Below, in pieces: positions 33,954-45,586 of a DNA stretch of 64,000 nt. The translations under genes were made by a program, and so were the position numbers. The notes beneath the pieces were generated by a model. It ran no database searches and was not told the origin of the DNA. It saw nothing but the letters and a program-made list of their open reading frames with translations. Source of the DNA: Clusia tigrina. Taxonomy: Eukaryota; Arthropoda; Insecta; Diptera; Clusiidae. The stretch lies in assembly GCA_920105625.2 (NCBI GenBank), contig OV050030.1, forward strand, positions 348,547,477 to 348,611,476. Reading direction: 5' to 3'. Every line of letters begins with the position of its first letter. The stretch's first letter is position 1.

Positions 33954-33957
33954 ATAT
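33954..33957. repeat. ATAT target duplication of the Gypsy element, right
   Basis: Right copy of the duplication. The last major capsid codons start directly after it. Confidence 0.8.
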
Positions 33958-34002
33958 TGCGTACTCATTCATGATACAGTTATAGAATATGTATTTCAGT
34001 AA
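33958..34002 (+). pseudogene. Last 14 codons of the Polinton major capsid gene
   Basis: It reads CVLIHDTVIEYVFQ then stop, a typical C-terminal strand of Polinton major capsid proteins, separated from the rest by the Gypsy insertion. Confidence 0.8.
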
Positions 34003-34067
34003 ATTATATACCATTAAACTAATTACTACAAACCTTTAAATAGCTTCAGATAGTTTTATTACATTAC

Positions 34068-34503
34068 ATGTGAAGGGTTTTATAGGAGATGGAAATAGAT
34101 TTATAGCAAAAGAGTTGGGTATTACTTATAATTACACAGAATTTCAAAGTTTTATCATTAAACCTCCTTTTGAATTTAGAAGATTGTCTCAGAAATATCA
34201 AAAAGAAGCAAATTGGCTAACAAAAAATCAACATGGTTTTGCGTGGAATGACTGATTCCCCTCATTTAATAGTGTACGAAAATTTTAAAGGAAAATCTAC
34301 TGTCTACAACAGTTTATGTTAAAGGATTAGAGAAAAAAATGTGGATTGAAGATATATTTAACAAAAATGTTTACAACTTGGAAGAATTTGGATGCGATAA
34401 TTTAAAAATTCTAAATAAAAAATATTCAATACTTACTCAATGCAATGCACACTATGGATGTTGTGCGTTAAAAAATGCTTTGATTTTAAGAAAATTGATG
34501 TAG
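34068..34503 (+). pseudogene. Conserved Polinton-associated protein of unknown function
   Basis: The frame at 34070-34255 gives GFIGDGNRFIAKELGI, then FIIKPPFEFRRLSQKYQKEA and NWLTKNQHGFAWND. After a frame change come VKGLEKKMWIEDIFNKNVYN and LEEFGCDN, and finally CNAHYGCCALKNALILRKL. This order recurs in predicted proteins of insect Polintons as I remember them. The pattern of conserved acidic and His/Cys residues could suit a nuclease-like fold, but I cannot assign one. The ATG at 34068 is out of frame with the best product. Confidence 0.55.
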
Positions 34504-34605
34504 AAATAAAAAACAATCTATAATAGTTTTATTTTTAAATAATAAAATCTTTATTATATATTATGTAATAATAACAATATTTTAATAAAAATAATAAAAC
34601 TTCAT

Positions 34606-37600
34606 TTATCTACTACAATTAATTTTATAATGACCCCAAGCGTAAATATTTACTCTATCTTCTTTAATATATCGTTTATCATCATCATTACTTAATATTA
34701 TTTTTGTCCATTGCTCTGTATAAATTTCATGAACTTTTGATCCAAAGACATACATTTTGTCATAGAATACTTTATTCTGTAGTAAACAATCTTTATAATA
34801 ATTTATATTCAGTTTCGATAAAACACATTTCTTCACACCTTTTAATTTTTTTATTTCATTACCGTCTAAAATATTAATACAATACATTTTTGAGCATAGC
34901 CCAATGAATTCATTCAGTATTCGACCATTATTTTCATCTTTCATCATTCCTAAAGTTTTTTTTTATTTTTTAAAGGTAAATTGAATCTATTATCACTAGG
35001 ATATTCTGAAGTGTCAAATTTAGATCAATGTCATTACGAATATCTTCATAAAAAGCATCTGTTTTAATAGAATATACTCGTATAAATGAATCTGTATCCA
35101 TATAGTTCAACTGTAATTTTTCATTAAATTTAGGTTTCATATAATCATAGTGAAAACTATACATTTTTAATTTTGATAATTCTAAAACAGTAAATCCCAA
35201 GTATATTGGTTTATTATATGCAACTTGCTCACGAGAAAGTAATGTTGCTATCATGCTATCTGTAAAATGTTTTAAACTATGAAAATTTGGTCTTGCAATT
35301 AGAGCACGTGCACCTAAATGTCTTCCCTTGTTTTCCCATTCAGTAACATTCTTTACACTCTTCCATTTCTCAACATTTTCCATTGTTTTTCCATAAACTG
35401 CATTATTTAGTAGTTTAAAGAATTTTTTTCAAATTCGTTTTTCGCAAGTGCTCAATGAAAAGTATTCAGATCAATATAATTCTTCAACCAGTTAGATTGC
35501 TTAAATTTCAAAATCCTATGAATTTTCACAAGCTTTAAACTATTAACAATACACTGTTGTAGATTGCGGTAATGTATAATATAATTTCGTTTATTATTTA
35601 AATCTATAATCAATTTTTTAGTTTTGGATTTTCTATGTGGTTTTTTATTCTCAGCACAGAAGGGTAAGTCATTGTGTATATCATGAATATTTTCAGGATA
35701 ATCTAAATCAACTTCTAAAATATAACCAAAGTCTGATTTTATAGTTACTGTAAGAATATCAAAATTTGATATATCCTCAACCCATTCAAATCCACCATAA
35801 GGTAAATATTCAGACATTGCCCAACCATGTAAGTTATTTGCATCTAAGTACATCAAGTATTCTGAAGATTTACTTTAATCATATTCAGGAAGATATTTAT
35901 TATTAGCCTTTGAAAGTCGTTTAGAACATTGAGCAATACCACCTCTAATCCCACTTTTAATGAAATTATACATATTAATATCTTTAAATAATTCTAATTC
36001 AATACCTCTTGTCTTCAACATTGCATCCCAGGATAAACTTGGTGTATTTAGATAATGAACAGGATCTAATTCATAAATATTTTTACATATTTTCTAAAAT
36101 TTTCAAAAACATCTGCTAAAAGTATACCATCTGTTTTTAGATATAACAGCATATAATCAAGTAAAGTTTTGCATTTGAAAGTATTCCAAACCTTTTCAGC
36201 ATGATTATAATCATCATTAGAACACTCTACATTATTTAATGTGGAGAAAAATTTTTCACGTGAAGGTAAATTGATATCTTTAATTCGATCTACTAAATCT
36301 ACATATTCATAGGGTAAAACACCTTTTCTTTTCAAGAGATTGAATTCATCAATGTTTGTATACAATGAGTGTAAAATGTGATAATCATTAGCATCAAGAT
36401 TTTTAGCTAATACATCTAAAGATGAGTTCATAAATCTGTATGAATCTAAAAATCGTAATTCAAAGAATTCTTTATCACTAATATGAATATCTTTCGAAAG
36501 TGATATATATAATTCCTTATTTTAATGTGTCCTTTAAATGATTCGAGTTCTTTAACAAACAGATGATAATCATAACCAGAAAAATTATGGAAGAAAATTG
36601 GTATAAATTTACGTGTTTGAAAATTTAAGTTACAACTCGAATGTGCAGGTCCACTATATTGACCTGTAAGATGACAATGATCATTATTTTTACCAGCTTT
36701 ACTGCACTCTGCTTTATGTTTTCACATAACATCTTTATTTCTGGTGTACTGCAAGCAAAAGTTACATAATAGTAGAGCTTTTGTATTTAATGTCAATTGT
36801 GATTTAATTAATCTGTAAATAGTAATTTTATAAGTAATAGAAAATCATGTGTCTTGTTTCTGTTTACCTTGATCTATTTTTAATCCATACATAATGTGAA
36901 TTGTCACTGCTTTGTAGAAACAATAAATTAATATGGATATCTCTCTCCAACTTTGTGGTATGATAGGGACCTACAATTTGATCACCTTTCTCAGAACATC
37001 CAAAAACATTAATACTGATATTATTATTTGCCTCAAATTTTCTGATTTGGTCTAATGGCATTGGAAATAAGTTTTTAAAGTTTAATATCATACTTCAAAC
37101 ATGAATCACATCATTCTTAATATCCACTGCATATTGCGAACATCTATTACTATGTTGCACATTTTTTATTGCAGATAGTATAGCCCATTTAAAGCAATAG
37201 TCATCATTTATATTCATTACATTAATACAAGCATGTTTCATTGCTATATTGTGAGGTAATTTAATATAAGCAGAACCCTTTAATGGTTTATATTGATTAA
37301 TATTAATCTCTAATTCAATGATTTTAATTAGAATCCATCCGCTATCCTTCTCTTGAAACTCTTCCATTTTTGTAATTTAATTAGAACAATGTACGAGTAC
37401 ATCATATTCAAGTTCAATTTCTACAAGGTTTTGTGCTAATATCATTTTCGTTTGAAATGATTTCACATCTATAGTTGCTATTTCACAATCACTGTTGTCA
37501 TCAATATTGTTTGGTTTGAATGTTATATATTCACAAAACAATTCAAAACTATATTTATATGACTGATGTTTTCTAGTTGCTTATTTAATAATTCTAGTAT

Positions 37601-37790
37601 TGATGTTTTCTAGTTGCTTATTTAATAATTCTAATAGTATATCTTTTACATTTTTAAAGATATTTGGTATGATAATATTTTCATATCGGTTTTTAAATAC
37701 ATAACGTTCATTGCGATTATTATATAACCCTACAAATACAAATCATCTTTTAATTGTGAACAACTGTTTTTTTATGTTGATTGGTTCTCA
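34606..37790 (-). pseudogene. Polinton protein-primed DNA polymerase B
   Basis: Minus strand, N- to C-terminal: EEFQEKDSGWILIKIIELEI (37370), NVMNINDDYCFKWAILSAI (37225), FPMPLDQIRKFEANNNISIN (37070), DHCHLTGQYSGPAHSSCN (about 36690), IPIFFHNFSGYDYHLFVKEL in the exonuclease region (about 36590), palm motif A LDANNLHGWAMSEYLP (35850), motif B LLNNAVYGKTMENVEK (about 35400) and motif C YMDTDSF (35100), then MYVFGSKVHEIYTEQW near the end. Catalytic Asp residues of motifs A and C are present. Several frameshifts and stops, and a 37-bp tandem duplication, inactivate it. The enzyme replicates the element from protein-primed ends. Confidence 0.95.
37564..37637. repeat. 37-bp tandem duplication in the polymerase 5' region
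   Basis: TGATGTTTTCTAGTTGCTTA and the following bases occur twice back to back (37564-37600 and 37601-37637, differing only at the last few bases). 37 is not a multiple of three, so it shifts the polymerase frame. Confidence 0.9.
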
Positions 37791-37800
37791 AGTGCTTATA

Positions 37801-38219
37801 CTATGATTTTGTTGATATCTTAAGCTTACATGTTTCACAATATTTATAACTACAAGTTGGTTCTTTCTCATTAATATCATTATTTATAGATTCGTTTAAA
37901 GATGGTTGACTGATCGAAAGTTTTGTAGAATTATTATTTTCATTCTTTTTATCCATATTCTCATATTTATATTGTTGCTGTGTGATTATATGCAGCTGTT
38001 TATTTTGTGCTGCAATTAATTGCTGTTCTTGTTGCTTTATTAATGCTTTCTGTTGTTTAATTATTTCATATAATTGTTGATTTGTATGTTCTTTTCCTAT
38101 ATGATTTATTGGTTTGTTAGAATGAATATTTCCTTGGTTATGTTTACGTAGAATATGTCTCTTCAAATTCCATTTTGAATGGAAAACACATCCACAAAAT
38201 TCAAAAAAAATGTCTTCAT
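37801..38219 (-). CDS. C2H2 zinc-finger/coiled-coil protein of the Polinton
   Basis: The open frame contains FCGCVFHSKWNLKRHILRKH near its N-terminus (about 38205-38145), a C2H2 finger with Cys-X-Cys in place of the usual Cys-X2-Cys. Next is a long Gln/Lys-rich helix (QQKALIKQQEQQLIAAQNKQ) and a C-terminal CSYKYCETCKLK with a second Cys cluster. It lies directly upstream of, and on the same strand as, polymerase B. A DNA-binding regulator or terminal-repeat binder is possible, but nothing shows a target. The true start is uncertain and may lie in a frame change near 38220. Confidence 0.6.
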
Positions 38220-38642
38220 ATTAATTGCACAAACACGTTACTAAATAAAAACTGATATACGTGTCTCTCTTATATAAGAATAAGACATACTAATAAAATA
38301 ATTCAAAAATTTTATGTTAAATAAATTCATTGAACCTACATATTAAAACAGTGATAACATAATTCTGCATTTACACCAGAAATTTCTGGTTAAAACAGAT
38401 TATTTTTTTCCTAATATATTCTTATCTAACTAAAACCGAAAATTTCTGGTTTTTCAAATGCATTTACTGGAACAAATTTTAATATAAAAGACATGGATAT
38501 GGTATAGAATTCATCACTCAACTTCAGCATTTTGGTGAGTTTATTACTTTCTAAACATATGTCGAGAAACAAAAATACAATAATTTTATATTTTTAATTA
38601 TATTTGAATTTTATTTATATATCCTTTCAGAAAAAAAAGAAA

Positions 38643-39056
38643 ATGGCTCCTATCCACAATACTTTATTGCAGAAAAAACAAAAAATGACTTCTACTAACA
38701 ATACTTTTAAAGTTGTGAAAGAAGAATTCTTTGGTAAAAACCTCAAACCATCTTGGGGAATCAAGAATATAGTAATGGATAGTCCAATGAATATATAAGG
38801 AATAGCATCAATTTCAACGAAATATGGACGACGGATGATGGCGGATTTAGAAGATATCGCATTGTTTCTACCTGAGCGATTTAATTCACTTTGTGAGAAT
38901 GCGATAAATTACATTAATAACCCTCTTAACACTATCTATATCGTGAAACGTATGCAGCAAGGAAAATATTGGTTAGACTTAGAAGAAGATCCAATCACGG
39001 AATTCTTAAATGCAAGTCCAGACGCGGAAAATACTATATTTTCAAATTATAATTAA
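38643..39056 (+). pseudogene. Conserved Polinton ORF with one in-frame stop
   Basis: An ATG at 38643 (MAPIHNTLLQKKQKMTSTNN) opens a frame that reaches a TAA at 38796-38798 and then continues in the same frame to 39056: YGRRMMADLEDIALFLPERF, then CENAINYINNPLNTIYIVKR and QQGKYWLDLEEDPITEFLN. Reading through the stop gives about 137 residues. Basic N-terminal half, acidic helical C-terminal half. I do not recognise the family. It is the last gene before the right arm and transcribed toward it. Confidence 0.5.
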
Positions 39057-39550
39057 AATATATTGAATAAATAAATTATAAAAATTAAAATAGCTTAATG
39101 TTTTCATTTCTATCTAATTAGCAATACTAAAAATTTTTATTTTATTCCACTCCAGCAGAAAATGAATAATAATTCAAATAATTGTATTCATTTATAATAT
39201 CTTTTATATATTTGATTTATGAAGTCCATAATGTTGTGAAACTACATTTTTTCAATAACACATTTACAATACTTATCAAATGACAAAAGTTTGTATTAGA
39301 GCATATATACAGTCTCAACTCTTATCACATTAAAATATTTCAATAATAATATAGCACACAATCTATTACATGCATACATATAATACATACATACCTATAA
39401 AAAAACTTGTATAATCTTGTTCTGCTGTTGGCTCATACCGCCGCACCAGCACTAAAATTGGTTTAAGAATATATTGGCGGTCAGCTTCAACTCTTATCAC
39501 ATTAAAATATTTCAAAAATAATATAGCGCACACTCCCCCTAATACTATTG
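39057..39550. other. AT-rich Polinton 3' region with a 46-bp direct repeat
   Basis: No gene. Bases 39315-39360 and 39487-39532 are near-identical direct repeats (three differences), 172 bases apart. Such repeats are common inside Polinton ends. Confidence 0.6.
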
Positions 39551-39552
39551 TA

Positions 39553-40466
39553 CAGGGTGGCCCAAATGAGACCTAGTGATGTTAAACACGTGTAACTCTT
39601 GTAATAACGGGTTTTTTTAAATACATTTTATGGAAATTTAACGTGACTATGTGTGAAATATGACATCAGACAAATGACCACCATTTTGCTCGATACAGGC
39701 ATTGGCTCTTTTTAGCGCATTTTGCATTACACGGCGTAATGTTTCTGGTTGCAGGCGCCGTAATTCGTCTCGAATATTCTGCTTGAGCTGTCCAAGTGTC
39801 TGTGGTTTGTTAACATACACTTTGTCTTTTAAATATCCCCATAAAAAAAAATCGGGCGCAGTTAAATCTGGTGAACGAGGAGGCCAAGGGAAATCTGAAT
39901 TTCTTGAAATTATGCGTTCACCAAACATTTCACGCAGCATGTCAATAGTTTGCCTAGCAGTATGCGCAGTGGCTCCATCTTGTTGAAACCACAAATTAGG
40001 ATGTTGCTCCACCATTGGCCGCAAAAAGTTGTCGATCATTGTTCTGTAAGAAGCCCCGGAAAACGTTTCTGGCGTTTCATCCTCATTCTCAAAGAAATAT
40101 GGGCCGATGATTTTTGTGGCCATAACACCGCACCAAACAATGCATCTGATTGGGTGTGACTGATGCTGATTTATTGCTCTTGGATTTTTGGTTACAAACG
40201 ACGTCATTGTAAACTTGTAATCATGGAAGATGTGGGCGCTGATCTTACGTTAAATATACGGCGATAATTTCGCTGCGTCAGAACAATTGATCGTTGAGAA
40301 GAATAATAAAATTCGATCATTTTAATGCGTTGTTGTTTGACTGTACGTATTTATTTTAAATTTCCAAGAGTTCAGTTATAATCTGCAAAAAGAAAAAATA
40401 AATTATGTTAAAAAATAAAAAAGTTATTTGTGTTTCACATCAGCTGGTCTTATTTGGGCCACCCTG
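39553..40466 (-). mobile_element. Rosa-type (DD41D) mariner, internally deleted
   Basis: The inverted ends CAGGGTGGCCCAAATGAGACC (39553) and its near-complement at 40446-40466 are flanked by TA (39551-39552 and 40467-40468). At 914 bp it is shorter than full-length relatives and lacks the transposase N-terminal half. Confidence 0.9.
39647..40207 (-). pseudogene. Rosa-type mariner transposase, C-terminal half
   Basis: An open frame of 186 codons from IRCIVWCGVMATKIIGPYFF through WFQQDGATAHTAR (second Asp) to WPPRSPDLTAPDFFLWGYLK (third Asp). I count 41 residues between the two Asp, which defines the DD41D group. The first catalytic Asp and the DNA-binding domain are missing, so it is inactive despite the open frame. 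Confidence 0.9.
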
Positions 40467-40468
40467 TA

Positions 40469-41053
40469 TATATAATATAATGTATGCGAACACATTTCAT
40501 TTAAAAATTTATATGTTACCAGCTCATTACTTGCCTAATACAAACCACACACAACTAGGCTGTGGCTGCCTGCTGCCTTCTAACTATTTCTTCAGCTATT
40601 ATCATCAAAAGCTCAGCTAAGCCAAGCTCAGCTCAGCCCTGCCCCCGCCTCCCCTCTAGTCGGCAAAAGCTCAGCCCCGCCCCGCCTCACCTCTACTCTA
40701 TACCCACCATCACCAGGCCATCCAACTCACCACCACAACAACAACAACATCATTTTGGCGCTGCCCCGTCCCCCCGACTATTCAAAGGTATTTTCTGGGC
40801 CACAGCTGTGAATATGGAGAATTTTTGGAGCAAATCGGAGCAAAACACAACTTTACTCCGGCACATTTGTACCAAAATCTTTAAAAATTCTAAACATTTT
40901 ACAACTTTTTACTCCGATTTTCCATAGACAGCAAAATATATTTCCAATTCTTACATTCCCATACATTCTTTTTGCTCATTTCTACTCTTTTGCTCCAGAA
41001 TCCCCATACAAAACATCTAAAAAATGTGCAAATGGAGCAGGAATGGAGCAAAA
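40469..41053. other. Spacer between rosa mariner and right arm
   Basis: No gene. A locally GC-rich stretch at 40555-40790 repeats AGCTCAGC-type words. 40820-41053 repeats GGAGCAAA and its complement TTTGCTCC several times in both orientations. Unique to the right side. Confidence 0.5.
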
Positions 41054-41089
41054 TGGTCCAGAAGAGACCTTTCTATACTACTAGTAAGC

Positions 41090-42235
41090 TTAAGCTAATA
41101 TTGCTTAGGAACGAACCCATACCAAATCACCAGTTAGGGTTTCGAAACCAATATGCTACGACCAAACAAGTACACAGAGTTTATCGCATTGCACGAAATG
41201 ATCTTGAACAGGCCCAGTTTTGTATAGCAGCATTAATTGATACTATACAAGCGTTCGAAGAAGTTTCGCACTCTGGCACACTGTTCAAACTAAAGAAGTC
41301 TCTGCCTCAAACTTATTTTCATATTTTGAAATCATATTTTGAAGAACGCCACTCAGAGGGAAATTTAAATCATTAACTACCACAATTTTCCCAAATTATG
41401 GTGGGTTTCCCGCAGGGCAGCTTATTTGGGTTTGTGCTTTACAGTATGTTTACAGCATCTATCACTGAGAGAGAAGATTAAACCTACAACCTATGCTGAT
41501 GACCCCGTCATAATTGTAATGCGGCCCATAGACGATACATCATGATCATACTCATATTTAATAGTATGTGTGAAAAAGAGAGAATATATGCATGTATGTG
41601 TCACACAGACATGATCTCGCTCTGATCACTGACTGATCGTCGAAAATCTAATTCATTTAGATTTTGAGGAGAAATTCTATTACGATGTTGATCATGATGC
41701 ATCCATACATCGTGGTTTGTGGGCAATTTACATGCAAATTTTGCTCATTTGAGTTTGACTGCCAACGTGTGAAGATGTGTGCGCATAAAAATAATAAAAA
41801 TGCGTTTCTGCTGGAGTCCCTTGAATGCTATTGTACTATTTCGTTTGTACCTTTCTTTCATTCAAAATCGTTTTTTTATTTTTTTTACAATTTTTCCTTG
41901 CACAGTACAAGCGCTAGCGCACACAAAACTTCGTCATCCGACAGAGACATGACAACCTCACTCAACGACGACTATGAAAAAATGATGATCTTCGATTTTG
42001 ATCACTCGTCTGTGGCGGAGCTTCATTCAACATGTACACGAATGAGTATGATCATGATGCATCGTCTATGGGCCGCATTACAAACACCAATCATTAGAAA
42101 ATTAGAAAAACACCTCTACAAACTCCAAAATTGGTTTCATGTACTAAATCAGTACACTTTAAAAAGGACCAATTACAACCTTTAATTCTAAATAGCTTCC
42201 CATTGTCTCACTCAGAAGATGACAAATACCTTGGG
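41090..42235 (+). pseudogene. Jockey-type reverse transcriptase fragment (right arm), split by a MITE
   Basis: RT blocks NEPIPNHQLGFRNQYATTK and CIAALIDTIQAFEE (41110-41270), a PQGS-like block with FGFVLYSMFTAS (41405-41460) and YADD followed by PVIIV (41494-41520). After the MITE, KLEKHLYKLQNWFHVLN (about 42096) and DDKYLG (about 42220) follow. The order is that of Jockey-clade RT. Frames change several times. Confidence 0.7.
41519..42078. mobile_element. 560-bp MITE with 37-bp terminal inverted repeats
   Basis: It begins ATGCGGCCCATAGACGATAC and ends in the complement, one mismatch in about 37 bases, flanked by TA. The left arm at about 21190 preserves the empty site. TA duplication suggests mobilisation by a Tc1/mariner transposase. 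No coding capacity; the open frame 41664-42185 runs across its edge. Confidence 0.85.
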
Positions 42236-42581
42236 TAGCACCTGATCTCGTGATAGTGTGTTTTGATAGACGTGTTTTAAACTTGCTCGCATCTGAATTT
42301 TATAAAGATACATTTTGTTGTTTTTTTCGTGTCAATACATTATTTGCTCTTGCGACATTCATATTGGGCTTGGGGCTGCTTCATTTCCTAAATAATCACT
42401 GTCTGTGTAATCACAGGTTTCTCTTTCAGCGCATGTAGTAGCACAAGATGTTGACTAGGACTTCGAAGGTGTAGCAGAGGTACTGGGAGTTTATCAGAAT
42501 GTGGCATTGGGAGTAACGCTGATGGTACAGCCAAAGACAATATACTATAAAGACATTACATCGCTCTCTTCACTCAGCGAA

Positions 42582-45529
42582 ATGAGTTAAAAAACCGTGA
42601 CTGCCTATTGGGCCAAAACCCGAAGTGTGTTCGGCAATGCAAAGCAAAATATGTCGATACACATTCTGGTGTTCTATATGAGCGTGTGTGTTTACTACAT
42701 GTGCGAATGTTTTGTATGCTTGCTTTCATGTTTACGGCATGCATATGTGTGTATGGATATGAATGCAAAAATGTTATTTATTTATTTGTTGGAATTGGAA
42801 TGAAAACGAATTTCAATCATAACAATCGAAGACGAGGCGTTATAACTAATTATGGGAATATTTTTAAAATTTCTATTGTAAATTAGTAAAAAAAGAAAAA
42901 ATTGGTGTATAAAATTAATAAATAATAATATGTATTTATTTAATTTATTGTTTTATCCCCAAAAAAGCCACCATCGAATTGCACAGCAAATCTTCATGGC
43001 TGCACCAGAAGAAGACTAAAAGTTATTTTTTGGGGAATGTTATGTACAAAATTATAGAAATTTTAGTTAACTCCAAAATCGCAAAATAGCATGAGTGTCA
43101 ATGGTTTGCTCGTTGGTCTATAGTTTTTGTTGCTTAGGGTTCGAGCCCCAGCAAAATGCTGTGTTTTATCTTTTTTTATGTATATTAATAATCATTTTTA
43201 TAAATAGTAGTAAAATTATTTTACTATCTTCCATAAATTAACCAACATTATATCATTTTACTGGACCAAAACTAGAGCAGAATTATTTCATGCCTGTTAT
43301 AGAAGATGGAGCAATATGAAATTCTACCTTGACAAATCATATATGTCCATACATGCATATGAATGTACATATATATGCACATATTTGTCTTCTGATCATT
43401 TGTCAGGTAGCGAATTGTGCCATAGAAAGAATGAAATGAAATGAAAATAAAGCGCCTTTTTGTGGCGATTGGAGTTTTTGTTGTATGATGTGCGGTGTGG
43501 CTTCTTTAAATATAAAGTGAATCAGAATTAGAATTCAATTTGTCATGAAATTATGGATATGGGCAAATCCTAGCGTTCGGACGGTTTTTTTCATGTAATT
43601 TGCAAAGAAATTGGACATATTTTTTTTAAATGCGTTCACTGCTAGATTACTTTACAATTGCAAAATATATATAAAGAAAAATATTAGGGTTCTCAAGTCT
43701 TTACTCAGAGATATTGTATTTAAAAAACTGCGTTCGCCCGCTACAAAAAAAGGAAGTGATTTTAGAGGTTTACACAAAGCCTCGTGTTTTTCTGCGAATT
43801 TAATGGTTGCATAAAAAAAGTGTTTAAGAAGAAATCGTAGCACATCAAAGAAGCTTCTGGTTGACCATTTCCAGGATTTGCCCATATGTCAATATTTTCA
43901 GTATGGACAAATATCAGCACAATTTAATCTTTCGATCTTATATTTCATATTTTCGCTTTAGCAGCATGTGATCAAACATATTTTGAGTCTATCCGAAGAA
44001 AGAATAATTATGCACAAAAAACCAATTTTGATAAAATTAGTGTTAATATTTTAATATTCTTATGTTCGTCTGTTGCCTATTCCATCAGAAAATTTATCTA
44101 AATAATTTTTAGATTAAGGGTACAATCAACATAATCAAGGTTTTAAATGTTTTTTTTTACTTTGTCAGATCAGCTTGAAATACTATAACCACATTCTATT
44201 ACAAATTAAACCACTCGTACGTACATGAATATTTGCATACATATCTATGAACACTGATTCTCCGCATGTACATACTATATGATGTTCATGTTTGAAGTAA
44301 ATTTTATGAACTTCAATATCTAGTATTAAGTGCATATGTTCTTGTTATACATTGATTTACAAAGTTTTGTAAATAAAACCGTATATAATGCAATAACCTA
44401 TATATAAACATTTACTTCCTATGGAAAAATGTGGTTCAACCATAATTGTGTTCCAACGCATAAGGAACCACTTTATAATCTAAAATTATTATAATCAAAA
44501 ATCTATAAAAATTTTTTTCAAGTATTTAAAAATCCAAGACATTTTAAATTTATATTAGGATAAATAATGTTTAGTAAACATATTTTAATATAAGGTGCGT
44601 CTTTTTGGGAATTATATTGGACATTTACCTCTAAAAATGTCTAAATGAGGTGTGCAGGGCTTACCCAAGTCGACTTGCTTGCATGTTTTTTCACAAACGC
44701 CATTCGAAATACTACAACCGGCAACTCAATTGCTTTGACGTGGAGACTTGAGTTATGGAAACTAATAGAGATGTGCAAAAACTTCTTACTGCTTCGTGCC
44801 TCTTTATCGTGTGAACTTGTCTTTGGATGTGTATCCACTTACATATATAGAAAATACGTTCAATCAAATAATCTGTCTTGACCTACAATCGTGAATAATA
44901 TATGGGACTTCTTTTTAGTTTTATTTTTAATTATTTGCTGTCTAATTTCTTCCATGCAACTGCATGTTTTTTTATATATTATAATGATATTAATTTAATT
45001 ATATTAATTTAAGTTAATCTTTATTTTGTAAATAATGTATTAATATAAAAGAAATATGAAAAATTTTAATACATTGCAAAATTCTTCCTTTTCCTACCAT
45101 GAGAATAAAATCCAATATACGAAAAACAAAAACTTCCTAAAATTGCACATATTCATTGAGGAACAGAATGTTTCATTGGATTAGATTTTATGAAATTTAT
45201 GAGCTTCTTCAGACGAATTGCGCAAAAGTATCAAAAAACCAAGAAAACAAAACTATTGAAATCGTACAAATCCTAACACAATGTCATGCGCAAATGAATT
45301 TATGTATGCGAGTTAAGTATCACCGTTATCACTATTTTTAGAAGATATAAATTTCTTTGCTGTAATGATCTGCTATAGCAGCAGCAATTCAATGTGGTTC
45401 AGTAAAATTATTTAATACTGGATAATTTATGCAAAAATAGAAACTATTCTTAATATAAAAATAATTATTAATTTGCTTTCAAAAAAAGGATGAACAATTA
45501 AAAATATATAAAAATAAATACATTTCTCA
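42582..45529. other. Non-coding interior of the TIR element
   Basis: About 3 kb of AT-rich sequence without a convincing reading frame on either strand. The only structured items noticed are two tRNA-like segments (43098-43155 and 45530-45586). The open frames at 42608, 43611 and 44645 have no recognisable family. Confidence 0.6.
43098..43155 (+). repeat. tRNA-like (SINE-type promoter) segment
   Basis: TTTGCTCGTTGGTCTA resembles tRNA box A with D-loop and GGGTTCGAGCCCC matches box B with TΨC stem, about 30 bases apart. No complete cloverleaf with acceptor stem is visible, so this is a tRNA-derived repeat or relic, not a tRNA gene. Confidence 0.5.
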
Positions 45530-45586
45530 GCGGACTTGAACCCGGCATCATAAAATTGATAGACCAACGCTTTACCACATTGCTAT
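45530..45586 (-). repeat. Second tRNA-like segment
   Basis: On the minus strand AGCAATGTGGTAAAGCGTTGGTCTAT (box A-like) precedes GCCGGGTTCAAGTCCGC (box B-like). It shares GTTGGTCTAT with the segment at 43098. It directly abuts the 5'-truncated R1 copy. Confidence 0.5.

Noticed and set aside
21652..41054. Polinton inserted into the middle of an older palindromic element
   Set aside because: No inverted or direct repeat of a separate Polinton terminus is seen at the inner arm edges, whereas the outer edges have both inverted ends and a target duplication.
41664..42185. 173-codon open frame
   Set aside because: It crosses the MITE boundary into Jockey RT sequence in another frame, so it is chance.
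43098..43155. Functional tRNA gene
   Set aside because: Box A/B-like sequences only; no acceptor stem or complete cloverleaf could be paired.
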